Shown piece by piece: positions 1-7,236 of a stretch of 10,473 bases of DNA; the first letter of the stretch is position 1, and each line of letters opens with the position of its first letter. The notes under the pieces are model-generated. The model saw only the letters and a program-made list of their open reading frames with translations. It was not told the origin of the DNA and ran no database searches. Both the position numbers and the translations under genes were made by a program. The stretch comes from Sulfurospirillaceae bacterium (GTDB taxonomy: Bacteria > Campylobacterota > Campylobacteria > Campylobacterales > Sulfurospirillaceae): contig JAQWCT010000077.1 of assembly GCA_028705785.1 (NCBI GenBank), positions 1-10,473 of the forward strand, in the 5' to 3' direction.

Positions 1-1
1 C

Positions 2-1396
2 ATTGATGGTATTATCGAAATAGGAGAGGGTTCGTTTGACCTTTCAAGTCTTAGCGGAGAGTCTTTGCCTGTGATGAAAAAAGAGGGTGATAAATTATTG
101 AGCGGGTCTTTATGTTTAGACAGTGTCATACGATATCGCGCTTCTCATGATTTCTCTTCTTCTATTTTTAGTAAAATTGTCTCTTTGCTTGAAGATGCGA
201 TGACTAAAAAACCTCATATTGAAAAACTTGCTAATCTTATCTCGGGGTATTTTTCCAGCACGATTTTTCTTTTAGCTTTGAGTACTTTTGGTGGCTGGTG
301 GTATGTCAGTAGTTCTTTTGAAACGGGTTTAATTGTTGCTATCTCAGTCATTGTCATCGCTTGCCCTTGTGCATTGAGTCTTGCCACACCCGTTGCCACT
401 TTGGTGGGGCTGGGGTTTGGTGCAAAAAGGGGAATTTTATTTAAAGAGGCGGGATTTTTAGAATCTATGGCAAAGTGCGATTCTTTAGTGCTTGATAAAA
501 CAGGTACTATCACAAAGGGCGCTCCAGAGGTCATACAACATGCGTATCTTGAAGATTTTGATAGAGCACTGCTGTATACATTGGTTGCAAATTCTACGCA
601 TCCTGTAAGTAAAGGTGTCGCAGAGTTTTTATACAAGAGTGATGAATCTTTACATGTAAAGCCCTTGGACGCCATAAAGACGATGGAAGCTAAAGGTGTG
701 CAAGCTCATTTTGAGGGCAGAAAAATCATAGGTGGAAATCTCAAAATGCTTAAAAATGAGGGAATAGTCTTTACTCCTCCATTAGAATATGCAACACTCA
801 CCCAATTTTTCTTTGCGATAGATGGCAAAGTTTTGGCGATCTTTGGACTGAAAGATAGTCCTAAAGAGGGTGCGAAAAAGAGTATTGAACGCCTTTTAGC
901 ATTGGGATTAGATATTACGATACTTAGTGGTGATCATGAAGAAGTTGTCAAAGAAATAGCTAAAGAAGTTGGCATTAGCAAATACCAATATTCACTTTTG
1001 CCGCATGAAAAAGCAGACTATATTGAGAATCTCCAAAAAGAAGGACATATGGTCGTTATGGTGGGTGATGGTATCAATGATTCATTGGCTCTTGCTAAAA
1101 GTGAAATAGCCATTGCGATGGGAAGTGGTGCCGATGTAGCGGTTGAAGTGAGTGATGTTGTGCTCACCAATGACAGTTTTGAAGGTTTATACGAAGCTTT
1201 TATCATCTCTAAAAAGACGCTACGCATTATCAAAGAAAACCTTGTTTTTTCACTTGCATACAATATTATAACCATTCCACTTGCAATGAGTGGCTATGTT
1301 ATCCCTTTGGTAGCGGCATTGTCGATGAGTTTGAGTTCCCTCGTTGTTGTTGGAAATTCAATGCGTATCAATAAAATAAAATTTTCAAAAAAGTAG
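2..1396 (+). CDS. ccoI: Copper-translocating P1B-type ATPase, cbb3 oxidase maturation (CcoI/FixI-like), 5' end outside window
   Basis: The frame is open from base 2, so the gene begins upstream; the TTG at 65 is internal. Visible in order: the actuator-domain SGES loop (TGES equivalent, 53-64), two membrane segments around 225-450 with the copper-binding CPC motif (362-370), the phosphorylation motif DKTGT (494-508), the HP dipeptide of the nucleotide-binding domain (599-604), the hinge motif GDGIND (1064-1081), and two closing membrane segments with MSLSS near the C-terminus. These define a heavy-metal P-type ATPase that hydrolyses ATP to move copper across the inner membrane. Membership of the CcoI/FixI group, which supplies copper to cbb3 oxidase, is inferred from ccoS following after 7 bases; a general CopA exporter is the alternative. 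The N-terminal metal-binding domain cannot be seen. Confidence 0.9.
   Translation: MDGIIEIGEGSFDLSSLSGESLPVMKKEGDKLLSGSLCLDSVIRYRASHDFSSSIFSKIVSLLEDAMTKKPHIEKLANLISGYFSSTIFLLALSTFGGWWYVSSSFETGLIVAISVIVIACPCALSLATPVATLVGLGFGAKRGILFKEAGFLESMAKCDSLVLDKTGTITKGAPEVIQHAYLEDFDRALLYTLVANSTHPVSKGVAEFLYKSDESLHVKPLDAIKTMEAKGVQAHFEGRKIIGGNLKMLKNEGIVFTPPLEYATLTQFFFAIDGKVLAIFGLKDSPKEGAKKSIERLLALGLDITILSGDHEEVVKEIAKEVGISKYQYSLLPHEKADYIENLQKEGHMVVMVGDGINDSLALAKSEIAIAMGSGADVAVEVSDVVLTNDSFEGLYEAFIISKKTLRIIKENLVFSLAYNIITIPLAMSGYVIPLVAALSMSLSSLVVVGNSMRINKIKFSKK
650..659. repeat. Iterated palindrome TTACATGTAA, copy 1 (in ccoI)
   Basis: Exact 10-base palindrome, here part of the 12-base palindrome TTTACATGTAAA (649-660). 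It is read as Leu-His-Val. Confidence 0.7.
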
Positions 1397-1403
1397 GTCG
1401 AGT

Positions 1404-1646
1404 ATGGATGGATGGGTCGTTGCCATGATGTTGGGTGCTTCAACATTGTTAGGCGCTTTTGGATTATGGGCATTATTATGGGGAATACGAAGCGGGCAAT
1501 TTGATGATCAAAAAAAGTTTATTGATGGGGCGCAATTTGACAGTGAAGAAGCTTTGAATGATGCTGTGATGATGGAGCGAAAAAAAGAAGCAATTGTAAA
1601 AGAAAAAGAAGACAAGAAAAAGGCGGGGTATCACCCGCCTGATTAA
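1404..1646 (+). CDS. ccoS: cbb3-type cytochrome oxidase assembly protein CcoS
   Basis: An 80-residue protein with one N-terminal membrane helix (about residues 5-27) ending in LLWGIRSGQFDD, followed by an acidic stretch (FDSEEALNDA) and a strongly charged Lys/Glu-rich tail. The helix followed by the SGQFDD motif is the hallmark of CcoS, a small inner-membrane protein needed for cofactor insertion during cbb3 oxidase assembly. The tail after residue 50 is longer than the core family and looks disordered or coiled. It starts 7 bases after ccoI, with a weak AGG before the ATG, so it is probably co-transcribed with ccoI. The final codons also form the hairpin that terminates the convergent cytochrome gene. 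Confidence 0.88.
   Translation: MDGWVVAMMLGASTLLGAFGLWALLWGIRSGQFDDQKKFIDGAQFDSEEALNDAVMMERKKEAIVKEKEDKKKAGYHPPD
1614..1640 (-). terminator. Rho-independent terminator of the cytochrome c gene, inside the 3' end of ccoS
   Basis: AGGCGGG (1621-1627) pairs with CCCGCCT (1634-1640) around a six-base loop, giving a perfect GC-rich 7-bp stem. Read on the minus strand, the stem is followed at once by TTTTTCTTGTC (T run over about 1616-1621), the normal layout of an intrinsic terminator for the cytochrome gene that ends 16 bases upstream at 1656. Read on the plus strand, the hairpin is followed by GATTAAGG without a T run, so it should be much weaker for ccoS transcripts. Confidence 0.7.
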
Positions 1647-1655
1647 GGTTAATGC

Positions 1656-1952
1656 TTATTTGTATGAAGCGATAGTAGCAGCAACTGCTTTCAAATCGTC
1701 GTCACTTAAACCAGATGCGATAGGTTTCATAACACCTTTCATCGGTCCGCCCTCACCATTTTTGTAGCCTGTAACAGACGCAACAATTTTTGCCGCATCC
1801 CATCCAGCGATGATTTGAGATTTATTCAATGCTGACTTTGAAGCTTTGTCTCCATGACAGGAAAAACACTTTGATTTAAAGATTTCTGCGCCATCTGCTG
1901 CCATCAAACTTGATGCTGCTGCGATAGCTAAAACCACGCAAATTTTTTTCAT
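1656..1952 (-). CDS. Periplasmic monohaem c-type cytochrome (cytochrome c553 type)
   Basis: A 98-residue precursor. A Sec signal peptide with Lys2-Lys3 and a hydrophobic core runs to about residue 18 (cleavage probably at MA/AD). The haem attachment motif CFSCH is at residues 29-33. Met71 or Met75 in the GGPMKGVMKP stretch is the likely sixth haem ligand. Size and motif spacing fit small class I c-type cytochromes that carry electrons in the periplasm. The equivalent Campylobacter gene, also beside ccoS, is regarded as a donor to cbb3 oxidase; the same role here is inferred from position. The ATG at 1952 is chosen because AAGGGG lies about 8 bases before it. A longer frame to 2039 would put the promoter inside the gene and bury the signal peptide. 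It is transcribed alone, against its neighbours. Confidence 0.9.
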   Translation of the reverse strand: MKKICVVLAIAAASSLMAADGAEIFKSKCFSCHGDKASKSALNKSQIIAGWDAAKIVASVTGYKNGEGGPMKGVMKPIASGLSDDDLKAVAATIASYK

Positions 1953-1983
1953 ATTAAGACCCCTTTTTATTATTTGAGGAAAC

Positions 1984-1989
1984 ATTATA
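1984..1989 (-). promoter_or_regulatory. -10 box of the cytochrome c promoter
   Basis: The minus strand reads a perfect TATAAT here, 31 bases before the ATG at 1952, leaving a short leader that carries the AAGGGG ribosome site. No convincing -35 box is seen, as is usual for sigma70 promoters in Campylobacterota. AT-rich DNA with T runs lies upstream (about 2010-2040). Confidence 0.6.
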
Positions 1990-2063
1990 ACCAATGATAC
2001 TTTAACATGGCTTAGTTTTTTTGCTACTTTTTTGTGCAAAATTTATCTTTTATGAAACTTTTG

Positions 2064-2069
2064 TATAAT
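2064..2069 (+). promoter_or_regulatory. -10 box of the TPR-gene/heptose operon promoter
   Basis: A perfect TATAAT on the plus strand, preceded directly by TTG, lies 29 bases before the TTG start at 2099. No clear -35 box is present. It faces away from the cytochrome promoter, with about 75 bases between the two -10 boxes, so the 1953-2098 gap is a compact divergent control region. It is the only promoter-like site I can point to before the packed genes that follow. Confidence 0.55.
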
Positions 2070-2098
2070 ATTTTACTAATTTACCACAGAGGTTGCGA

Positions 2099-2803
2099 TT
2101 GCTTAAATTTATGATGATATTGCTATTTGGTTTTGTGGCGTTGAATGCTTCTACTTATAGTGTATGTGAAACGGAGCGAGCTGATGTGCAAAAGGCTAAA
2201 GAAGCTGTTGAACTCATCTTGTTAAATGAACCAACCAATACAACTTGTATGCTTCAACTTGCCAATATTTATCTCAAACAAGGCAAAATTGCTAAGGGAT
2301 TTGAAATCTTAGTAGATGCTTACTCTATCGACCCACACAATGTTCAAGATAGCCCCATATTAAGCGTTTTGCCTTTCGCTCTTAAAGTGACAAATCTCAA
2401 AAAACAAGCTAATCAAACCAATGACAAAGAGCTATGGAATAAACTAGGTGATGGATATTATGAAATGGGTATTTTTAATGAAGCCATTTTGATGTACAAA
2501 AAAAGTCTTCAAGTTGATGAAACGCAACAAAATATTCGCCTCAAACTCGCCCTCTCTTTACAGAAAAATTGTCAAACTTATAGTGCTATTGAAGAGCTTA
2601 AAAAAATCCTTGCCAAAGATAATCAAAATGTCTATGCCAACTACTATCTGGGCAAAATTTTGGCATATGATATTAAAAATATAGAAGAGGCGGTAGGTTT
2701 TTTTACAAAAGCCAAACAGTCTTTAATTGCTCAAAAAGCGTCATTGACTTATCTTGACTATACTAACCTCTTAAGTGAGCTTGCCAAAGAATTGAAAGAA
2801 TGA
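2099..2803 (+). CDS. Exported TPR-repeat protein, function unknown
   Basis: A 234-residue protein. The N-terminus is a hydrophobic signal sequence (LKFMMILLFGFVALNA) with likely cleavage before STYS, so it is probably periplasmic. The rest is helical with tetratricopeptide-like repeats at about residues 47-81, 111-144, 145-178 and 179-212; the clearest has the pattern WNKLGDGYYEMGIFNEAI. TPRs hold protein complexes together, but nothing shows the partner. I chose the TTG at 2099 because AGAGG (2088-2092) is 6 bases before it; the earlier in-frame TTG at 2093 abuts that site, and the ATG at 2111 is too far from it. The stop overlaps the gmhB start (ATGA), so translation is probably coupled to heptose synthesis genes. 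A role in envelope assembly is only a guess. Confidence 0.82.
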   Translation: MLKFMMILLFGFVALNASTYSVCETERADVQKAKEAVELILLNEPTNTTCMLQLANIYLKQGKIAKGFEILVDAYSIDPHNVQDSPILSVLPFALKVTNLKKQANQTNDKELWNKLGDGYYEMGIFNEAILMYKKSLQVDETQQNIRLKLALSLQKNCQTYSAIEELKKILAKDNQNVYANYYLGKILAYDIKNIEEAVGFFTKAKQSLIAQKASLTYLDYTNLLSELAKELKE

Positions 2804-3288
2804 CAAAAGCGATTTTTTTAGATAGAGATGGTGTTATCAATATTGATAAAGCCTATGTTTCTAAAATCGAGGATTTTGAATTTTACGAGGGTGTTTTTGA
2901 GGCATTAACGCATTTTCAAAATTTGGGCTATCTACTCATCATTGTGACCAATCAATCTGGGATTGGTAGGGGTTATTACACGGAAGAGGATTTTCAAAAA
3001 CTAACGGCTTGGATGCAAAGAGAACTCTTACATGTAAAGATAAAAATCGACGCAGTTTATCATTGCCCTCATGCACCAGAAGCAAATTGTGCGTGTCGAA
3101 AACCTCAAAGCGGGATGTTTTTAAGAGCCATTGAAGATTTTGATATTGATGTTAAACAATCGTGGATGATAGGCGATAAACCTAGCGATATTGAAGCTGC
3201 GTTGGGTGCAGGAATTTTAAACACCATACTACTGGGTAAAACTAGCGTTAATTTTATTTTGGATACAATAAATCTTATTAAAAATTAG
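2800..3288 (+). CDS. gmhB: D-glycero-beta-D-manno-heptose-1,7-bisphosphate 7-phosphatase
   Basis: A 162-residue HAD-superfamily phosphatase. Visible are the nucleophile and acid/base pair Asp8 and Asp10 in FLDRDGV, motif II TNQSG (50-54), the zinc-binding set Cys89, His91, Cys97 and Cys99 (CPH...CAC), Lys101 in the following RKP, and the metal-binding GDKPSD (125-130). The zinc loop separates GmhB and its histidinol-phosphatase relatives from other HAD enzymes, and the hldD-hldE-gmhA genes after it settle the substrate. It removes the 7-phosphate from heptose-1,7-bisphosphate made by the HldE kinase domain, in the cytoplasm. It overlaps the TPR gene by 4 bases. Confidence 0.93.
   Translation: MTKAIFLDRDGVINIDKAYVSKIEDFEFYEGVFEALTHFQNLGYLLIIVTNQSGIGRGYYTEEDFQKLTAWMQRELLHVKIKIDAVYHCPHAPEANCACRKPQSGMFLRAIEDFDIDVKQSWMIGDKPSDIEAALGAGILNTILLGKTSVNFILDTINLIKN
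3028..3037. repeat. Iterated palindrome TTACATGTAA, copy 2 (in gmhB)
   Basis: Exact copy, read as Leu-His-Val in gmhB. Confidence 0.7.
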
Positions 3289-3296
3289 GATTTTGT

Positions 3297-4307
3297 ATGC
3301 CCTACACAAAGAGCGATTTTAACCATAAAAAAATTCTTATCACGGGTGGCGCTGGGTTTATCGGTAGTAATCTAGCTTTTTACTTTCAGGAAAATTATCC
3401 TACATGTAAGGTCGTTGTTTTTGATATTTTCAGAAGCGAAGCGACATTTTCAAACGGCAATCTTAAAAGCTTTGGGCATTTTAAAAATCTCTTAGGTTTT
3501 AGAGGCGAGGTCATCAGTGGAGACATTAACGATGCACTAGCCTTAGAACAACTCTCATCTTATCAATTTGACATTATTTTTCATGAAGCTGCTATCTCCG
3601 ATACGACAGTACTTGACCAAAATATCATGGTCAAAACCAATGTCAATGCGTTTAAAAATATCTTAGAACTTGCCCAAAAAAGTAGTGCTACAGTAGTATA
3701 TGCTTCGAGTGCAGCAACCTATGGTGATGCGCCAAGTCCTCAGAGGGTTGGCTGTGAACAACCGCAAAATGTGTATGGTTTTAGCAAATTGGCTATGGAT
3801 AACCTCGCATGTGAATTTTGTATTCAAAATCCAAAAATGAGCGTTATTGGGCTTCGATACTTCAATGTATATGGACCAAGAGAATATTTTAAAAATACCA
3901 CCGCATCGATGGTTTTACAACTGGGACTTCAGATACTCAGTGGCAAAACACCCCGTCTTTTTTATGGGTCTGACAAAATAGTGCGGGATTTTATCTACAT
4001 CGAAGATGTGATTCAAGCCAATATCAAAGCGTCTGTTTCAGGCAAATCGGGCGTTTATAATGTGGGCACGGCAATTCCTAGAAGTTTTCAAGACATCGCT
4101 GATATTTTGCAAAAAGAGTTGGGGACGGAGTTGGGAACGGAGTATTTTCAAAATCCTTATAGTGCGTATCAGATGTACACGGAAGCAGATATTACCCTTA
4201 CATGTAAAGAGTTGGGGTATGAGCCTCGATTTTCCTTAGAAGAGGGCATAAAGGCGTATGCTTCAGAGATTAAACGCATCTATGACTGCGAAGTGAAACA
4301 TGGATAG
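3297..4307 (+). CDS. hldD: ADP-L-glycero-D-manno-heptose 6-epimerase
   Basis: A 336-residue extended short-chain dehydrogenase/epimerase. The Rossmann motif GGAGFIG is at residues 17-23. The ASSAATYG strand is at 136-143, and the catalytic Tyr160-Lys164 pair sits in YGFSK. RYFNVYGP and a late RDFIYIEDV follow, as usual in this family. It inverts C6 of ADP-D-glycero-heptose, the last step to ADP-L-glycero-heptose. AGGA overlapping the gmhB stop, 6 bases before the ATG, serves as ribosome site. It is slightly longer than the Escherichia coli enzyme (310), partly through an N-terminal extension of about 10 residues and a direct ELGT-ELGT duplication (4116-4139). It overlaps hldE by 8 bases. Confidence 0.94.
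   Translation: MPYTKSDFNHKKILITGGAGFIGSNLAFYFQENYPTCKVVVFDIFRSEATFSNGNLKSFGHFKNLLGFRGEVISGDINDALALEQLSSYQFDIIFHEAAISDTTVLDQNIMVKTNVNAFKNILELAQKSSATVVYASSAATYGDAPSPQRVGCEQPQNVYGFSKLAMDNLACEFCIQNPKMSVIGLRYFNVYGPREYFKNTTASMVLQLGLQILSGKTPRLFYGSDKIVRDFIYIEDVIQANIKASVSGKSGVYNVGTAIPRSFQDIADILQKELGTELGTEYFQNPYSAYQMYTEADITLTCKELGYEPRFSLEEGIKAYASEIKRIYDCEVKHG
3401..3409. repeat. Variant copy TACATGTAA (in hldD)
   Basis: Differs from the 10-mer only at its first base (C for T at 3400). It is read as Thr-Cys, the shifted frame. Confidence 0.5.
4116..4139 (+). repeat. 12-base tandem duplication inside hldD
   Basis: GAGTTGGGGACG (4116-4127) is followed directly by GAGTTGGGAACG (4128-4139), one mismatch, encoding ELGT twice. 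The length is a multiple of three, so the frame is kept. It probably arose by slippage and lies in the C-terminal substrate-binding part. Confidence 0.75.
4198..4207. repeat. Iterated palindrome TTACATGTAA, copy 3 (in hldD)
   Basis: Exact copy, read in the shifted frame as Leu-Thr-Cys-Lys. Confidence 0.7.
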
Positions 4308-5718
4308 ATTAAGAACGAAAAGACCACATATTTTGGTCATTGGCGATGTGATGTTGGACCATTATTTGTGGGGAAAATGTGAGCGAATTTCCCCTGAAGC
4401 ACCTGTGCAAGTGGTGGATATTCAAAAAGAGAGTACCGTTCTTGGAGGTGCGGGTAATGTGGTCAACAATCTTCTAAGCCTTGGTGCAAAAGTCAGTGTT
4501 CTAAGTGTTGTTGGAAACGACGAAAATGGTAAAGCGCTTTTAAAAATGCTCCAAGATTTGGGTGCTGATGCGCAAAATATTGTCATACAAGAGAATCGAA
4601 AAACCAGTAAAAAAAGCCGAGTTATTGCTTCGCATCAACAAGTGGTTCGTTATGATAGCGAATCAAAAGAAGATATAACGCCTCTTTGCGAGCAAGAACT
4701 TTTAGCACAATGTGAACGAAATATCGCCAATGTTGATGTTGTGTTGCTTTCAGATTATGGCAAAGGAGTTTTGACAAATACCTTTACATGTAAGGTTATT
4801 GCGCTTGCCAAAAAATATCAAAAGTCTATATTAGTTGACCCCAAAGGGGATGATTATACGAAATATACTGGGGCAACGCTTATTACGCCCAATAAAAAAG
4901 AGGCAAGTATCGCTTCGAAGATAACCATCAAAGATGATGAAAGTTTACAAAAAGCAGGGGAACTTTTAAAAGAGCGTTTAGGCTTAGAGTATGCCATCAT
5001 CACACTCTCCGAAGACGGTATCGCCATTTTTGGTGAGAATTTTGAGAAAATGCCAACCGTTGCCAAAGAAGTGTACGATGTCACGGGTGCTGGCGATACC
5101 GTTTTGGCAAGTTTAGGTTATGCGCTATCTTGTGGGCTAAATATCCAAGAATCTGCCTCTTTTGCGAATTCTGCAGCAGCGGTAGTAGTCGGAAAACTAG
5201 GCAGTGCCACTGTAACACTTGATGAAGTAGATGCGTATGAACATAGCCTAAGATGTGCCACGGCTGGGAGTAAAATCAAAACCAAAGAAGAGATACTGCG
5301 TCTTCTTAAAACCAAACACAACCAAAAAATCGTTTTTACCAATGGTTGTTTTGATATCTTACATGTGGGACATGTCAAATATCTTGAAGTAGCAAAAAGC
5401 TTTGGAGATATGCTTATCGTGGGACTTAACTCAGATGATTCTATCAAACGACTCAAAGGGCAAAGTCGACCTATCAATTCGCTTGAAGATAGAGCATATG
5501 TACTCTCTTCTTTAGAATCTGTAAGCTTTGTGGTTCCCTTTGAAGAAGACACGCCCTTAGAGCTTATCTCTGCTATTAGACCCGATATTTTGGTTAAAGG
5601 GGCTGATTATGAAGGTAAACTGGTGGTGGGCAGTGAGATAGCCAAAGAAGTCAGACTGGTGCAGTTTGTTGAGGGAAAAAGTACAAGCAATATTATTAGT
5701 AAGGCACAACAGCAATGA
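4300..5718 (+). CDS. hldE: Bifunctional heptose-7-phosphate kinase / heptose-1-phosphate adenylyltransferase
   Basis: A 472-residue two-domain fusion, close to the E. coli HldE length (477). The N-terminal part (about 1-320) is a ribokinase/PfkB-type kinase: substrate-side GGAGNV near residue 50 and the GAGD anion hole at 263-266 with catalytic Asp266. The C-terminal part (about 335-472) is a cytidylyltransferase-fold domain: TNGCFDILHVGH at 347-358, with the HxGH nucleotide-binding motif at 355-358. The kinase makes heptose-1,7-bisphosphate; after GmhB action the second domain forms ADP-D-glycero-heptose. The start ATG lies 8 bases inside hldD, and the stop overlaps gmhA (ATGA), so translation of all three is probably coupled. 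The beta-bisphosphate and ADP-heptose made here are known triggers of host ALPK1 signalling in related pathogens. Confidence 0.95.
   Translation: MDRLRTKRPHILVIGDVMLDHYLWGKCERISPEAPVQVVDIQKESTVLGGAGNVVNNLLSLGAKVSVLSVVGNDENGKALLKMLQDLGADAQNIVIQENRKTSKKSRVIASHQQVVRYDSESKEDITPLCEQELLAQCERNIANVDVVLLSDYGKGVLTNTFTCKVIALAKKYQKSILVDPKGDDYTKYTGATLITPNKKEASIASKITIKDDESLQKAGELLKERLGLEYAIITLSEDGIAIFGENFEKMPTVAKEVYDVTGAGDTVLASLGYALSCGLNIQESASFANSAAAVVVGKLGSATVTLDEVDAYEHSLRCATAGSKIKTKEEILRLLKTKHNQKIVFTNGCFDILHVGHVKYLEVAKSFGDMLIVGLNSDDSIKRLKGQSRPINSLEDRAYVLSSLESVSFVVPFEEDTPLELISAIRPDILVKGADYEGKLVVGSEIAKEVRLVQFVEGKSTSNIISKAQQQ
4784..4793. repeat. Iterated palindrome TTACATGTAA, copy 4 (in hldE)
   Basis: Exact copy in the kinase domain, read as Phe-Thr-Cys-Lys. 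Confidence 0.7.
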
Positions 5719-6293
5719 TGGAAATGATACACAAAGAGATCAATGCTCACAAAGAAGTGGTTGAAAAAACTTTAGAGCATTTGCAAAGCCACATTTACAC
5801 AGCGTGCATTATCGCGACAGAAACACTGAAAAATGGCAACAAAATCCTTCTTTTTGGCAATGGTGGAAGTGCCGCTGACGCACAACATATCGCAGCAGAA
5901 CTCAGTGGAAGATACAAGAGCGAAAGGCGTGGACTTGCAGGCATTGCGCTTACAACCGATACTTCTGTGTTGACAGCTGTTGGAAATGACTTTGGCTTTG
6001 ATAAAATATATGAGCGACAAGTCGAAGCACTAGCAAGACCAGGTGATTTACTCATTGGTATCTCAACCAGTGGGCACAGTAAAAATGTCATCAGAGCGCT
6101 AAGTCTTGGGCGCAATATGGGATGTAAAGCCATAGGCCTAAGCGGAAGAGATGGTGGAATGATGGGTGAATTTTGCGATGTGAATTTGGTAGTGCCATCA
6201 GATGATACGCCTCGCATCCAAGAGATGCATATCATGATAGGGCATATTATTTGCCAAGCGATAGATGACTTGTATACCGTTAATAAGGAGTAA
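5715..6293 (+). CDS. gmhA: Sedoheptulose-7-phosphate isomerase (phosphoheptose isomerase)
   Basis: A 192-residue SIS-domain protein, the normal GmhA length. The phosphosugar loop FGNGGSAADAQH is at 47-58 and STSGHS follows later. Zinc ligands by alignment with the E. coli enzyme are His58, Glu62, Gln169 and His177. It converts sedoheptulose 7-phosphate into D-glycero-D-manno-heptose 7-phosphate, the first step of the pathway completed by hldE, gmhB and hldD. The ATG at 5715 overlaps the hldE stop; ATGs at 5718 and 5724 are also possible and would shorten it by only 1 or 3 residues. AAGG at 5701-5704 is the only ribosome-site candidate and is 10 bases away. Confidence 0.94.
   Translation: MMEMIHKEINAHKEVVEKTLEHLQSHIYTACIIATETLKNGNKILLFGNGGSAADAQHIAAELSGRYKSERRGLAGIALTTDTSVLTAVGNDFGFDKIYERQVEALARPGDLLIGISTSGHSKNVIRALSLGRNMGCKAIGLSGRDGGMMGEFCDVNLVVPSDDTPRIQEMHIMIGHIICQAIDDLYTVNKE
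6285..6290 (+). promoter_or_regulatory. Strong ribosome binding site of the GT2 gene
   Basis: AAGGAG ends 7 bases before the ATG at 6298 and overlaps the last codons of gmhA. It is the best Shine-Dalgarno match in the window, suggesting the sugar-transfer genes are translated independently of the overlapping heptose genes upstream. Confidence 0.65.
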
Positions 6294-6297
6294 ATAG

Positions 6298-7236
6298 ATG
6301 TTTTCAATTGTAATACCTGTGTATAATGAGGAAGATTCATTAAATGAGTTAGTCGAACGGATTGAAAAAGCGACGAAAGATTTGCATCAACCATATGAAA
6401 TAGTTTTTATCAATGATGGCAGTACCGATAAAAGTCAAGAAGTCATCGATAGACTTGCTAGTATGCACAACAACATTGGGTCTATCACATTTCGTAAAAA
6501 TTTTGGAAAGTCCGCAGCTCTTAGTGCAGGATTTAAGCATGTCAAATATGATATTATTTTTACAATGGATGCGGATTTACAAGATGACCCTGTCGAAATC
6601 CCTCGCTTTCTAGCCGAGATTGAAAATGGATATGATTTAGTCACTGGTTGGAAAGAAAATAGACTTGATCCCAAAGAAAAAACAATTCCCTCAAAGCTTT
6701 TTAATGCGATGACTTCAAAGATGAGTGGACTAAAACTCAATGACTATAATTGTGGTTTTAAATGTTATAAAAGAGAAGTTTTAGAAGAGATTGATTTATA
6801 TGGAGAATTGCACCGTTTTGTTCCCTTCTTAGCCCATAAAAAAGGCTTTAAAGTCAAAGAAATTCCTGTTTTGCATCATGAACGCAAGCATGGAGTTTCT
6901 AAGTTTGGATTAGAGCGTTATGCTCGAGGATTTTTTGATCTTTTAACGGTTGTATTTATCACCAATTATATCAATCGTCCGATGCATTTATTTGGCGGGA
7001 TTGGTTCACTCTTTTTTATTGCAGGATTGGTAATCTTTAGTTACCTCTTTTTTGGTCGTTGGATTTTTGGAGAGTCTATTGGGGCAAGTCCACTCTTTTC
7101 GATTGCAATTTTTCTCATAGGTTCGGGCGTTCAAATTTTTATCATTGGAATGTTGTCAGAATTGATTGTTCATAATAAAGAAAGAGAGAAGAAAAAAAGC
7201 TATTCTATTAAGACAATGAACATTGAAAATCGTTAA
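6298..7236 (+). CDS. Family 2 polyprenyl-phosphate glycosyltransferase (DPM1/ArnC/GtrB-like)
   Basis: A 312-residue protein with a cytoplasmic GT-A catalytic domain and two C-terminal membrane helices (about 231-253 and 262-288). Visible are VIPVYNEE (5-12), NDGSTD (39-44), the metal-binding DADLQDDP (91-98), and the basic HERKHGVSKF stretch before the membrane part. The two-helix form is typical of enzymes that move a sugar from a nucleotide donor onto undecaprenyl phosphate (GtrB, ArnC, RgtE). The sugar cannot be read from sequence. The GtrA-family gene after it and the GT39 gene after that support a lipid-linked donor role. Its end overlaps the next gene by 14 bases. Confidence 0.87.
   Translation: MFSIVIPVYNEEDSLNELVERIEKATKDLHQPYEIVFINDGSTDKSQEVIDRLASMHNNIGSITFRKNFGKSAALSAGFKHVKYDIIFTMDADLQDDPVEIPRFLAEIENGYDLVTGWKENRLDPKEKTIPSKLFNAMTSKMSGLKLNDYNCGFKCYKREVLEEIDLYGELHRFVPFLAHKKGFKVKEIPVLHHERKHGVSKFGLERYARGFFDLLTVVFITNYINRPMHLFGGIGSLFFIAGLVIFSYLFFGRWIFGESIGASPLFSIAIFLIGSGVQIFIIGMLSELIVHNKEREKKKSYSIKTMNIENR

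Noticed and set aside
65..1396. ccoI as a complete 443-residue gene starting at TTG 65
   Set aside because: The frame is open upstream to the window edge and already encodes actuator-domain residues (SGES) before that codon.
1953..2039. N-terminal extension of the cytochrome c frame to 2039
   Set aside because: It would contain the TATAAT box and place 29 residues before a perfect signal peptide. The ATG at 1952 has a good ribosome site.
2093..2098. TTG at 2093 as start of the TPR protein
   Set aside because: It directly abuts the AGAGG site, leaving no spacing. The TTG at 2099 has the normal 6 bases.
5360..5376. TTACATGTGG and GACATGTC in hldE as further copies of the palindrome
   Set aside because: Only the ACATGT core matches, and the bases encode the conserved LHVGH catalytic motif, so protein constraint explains them.
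5795..6394. 199-residue minus-strand frame across gmhA and the GT2 start
   Set aside because: It lies antisense to gmhA, whose motifs and zinc ligands are clear, and its translation shows no recognisable domain or ribosome site.
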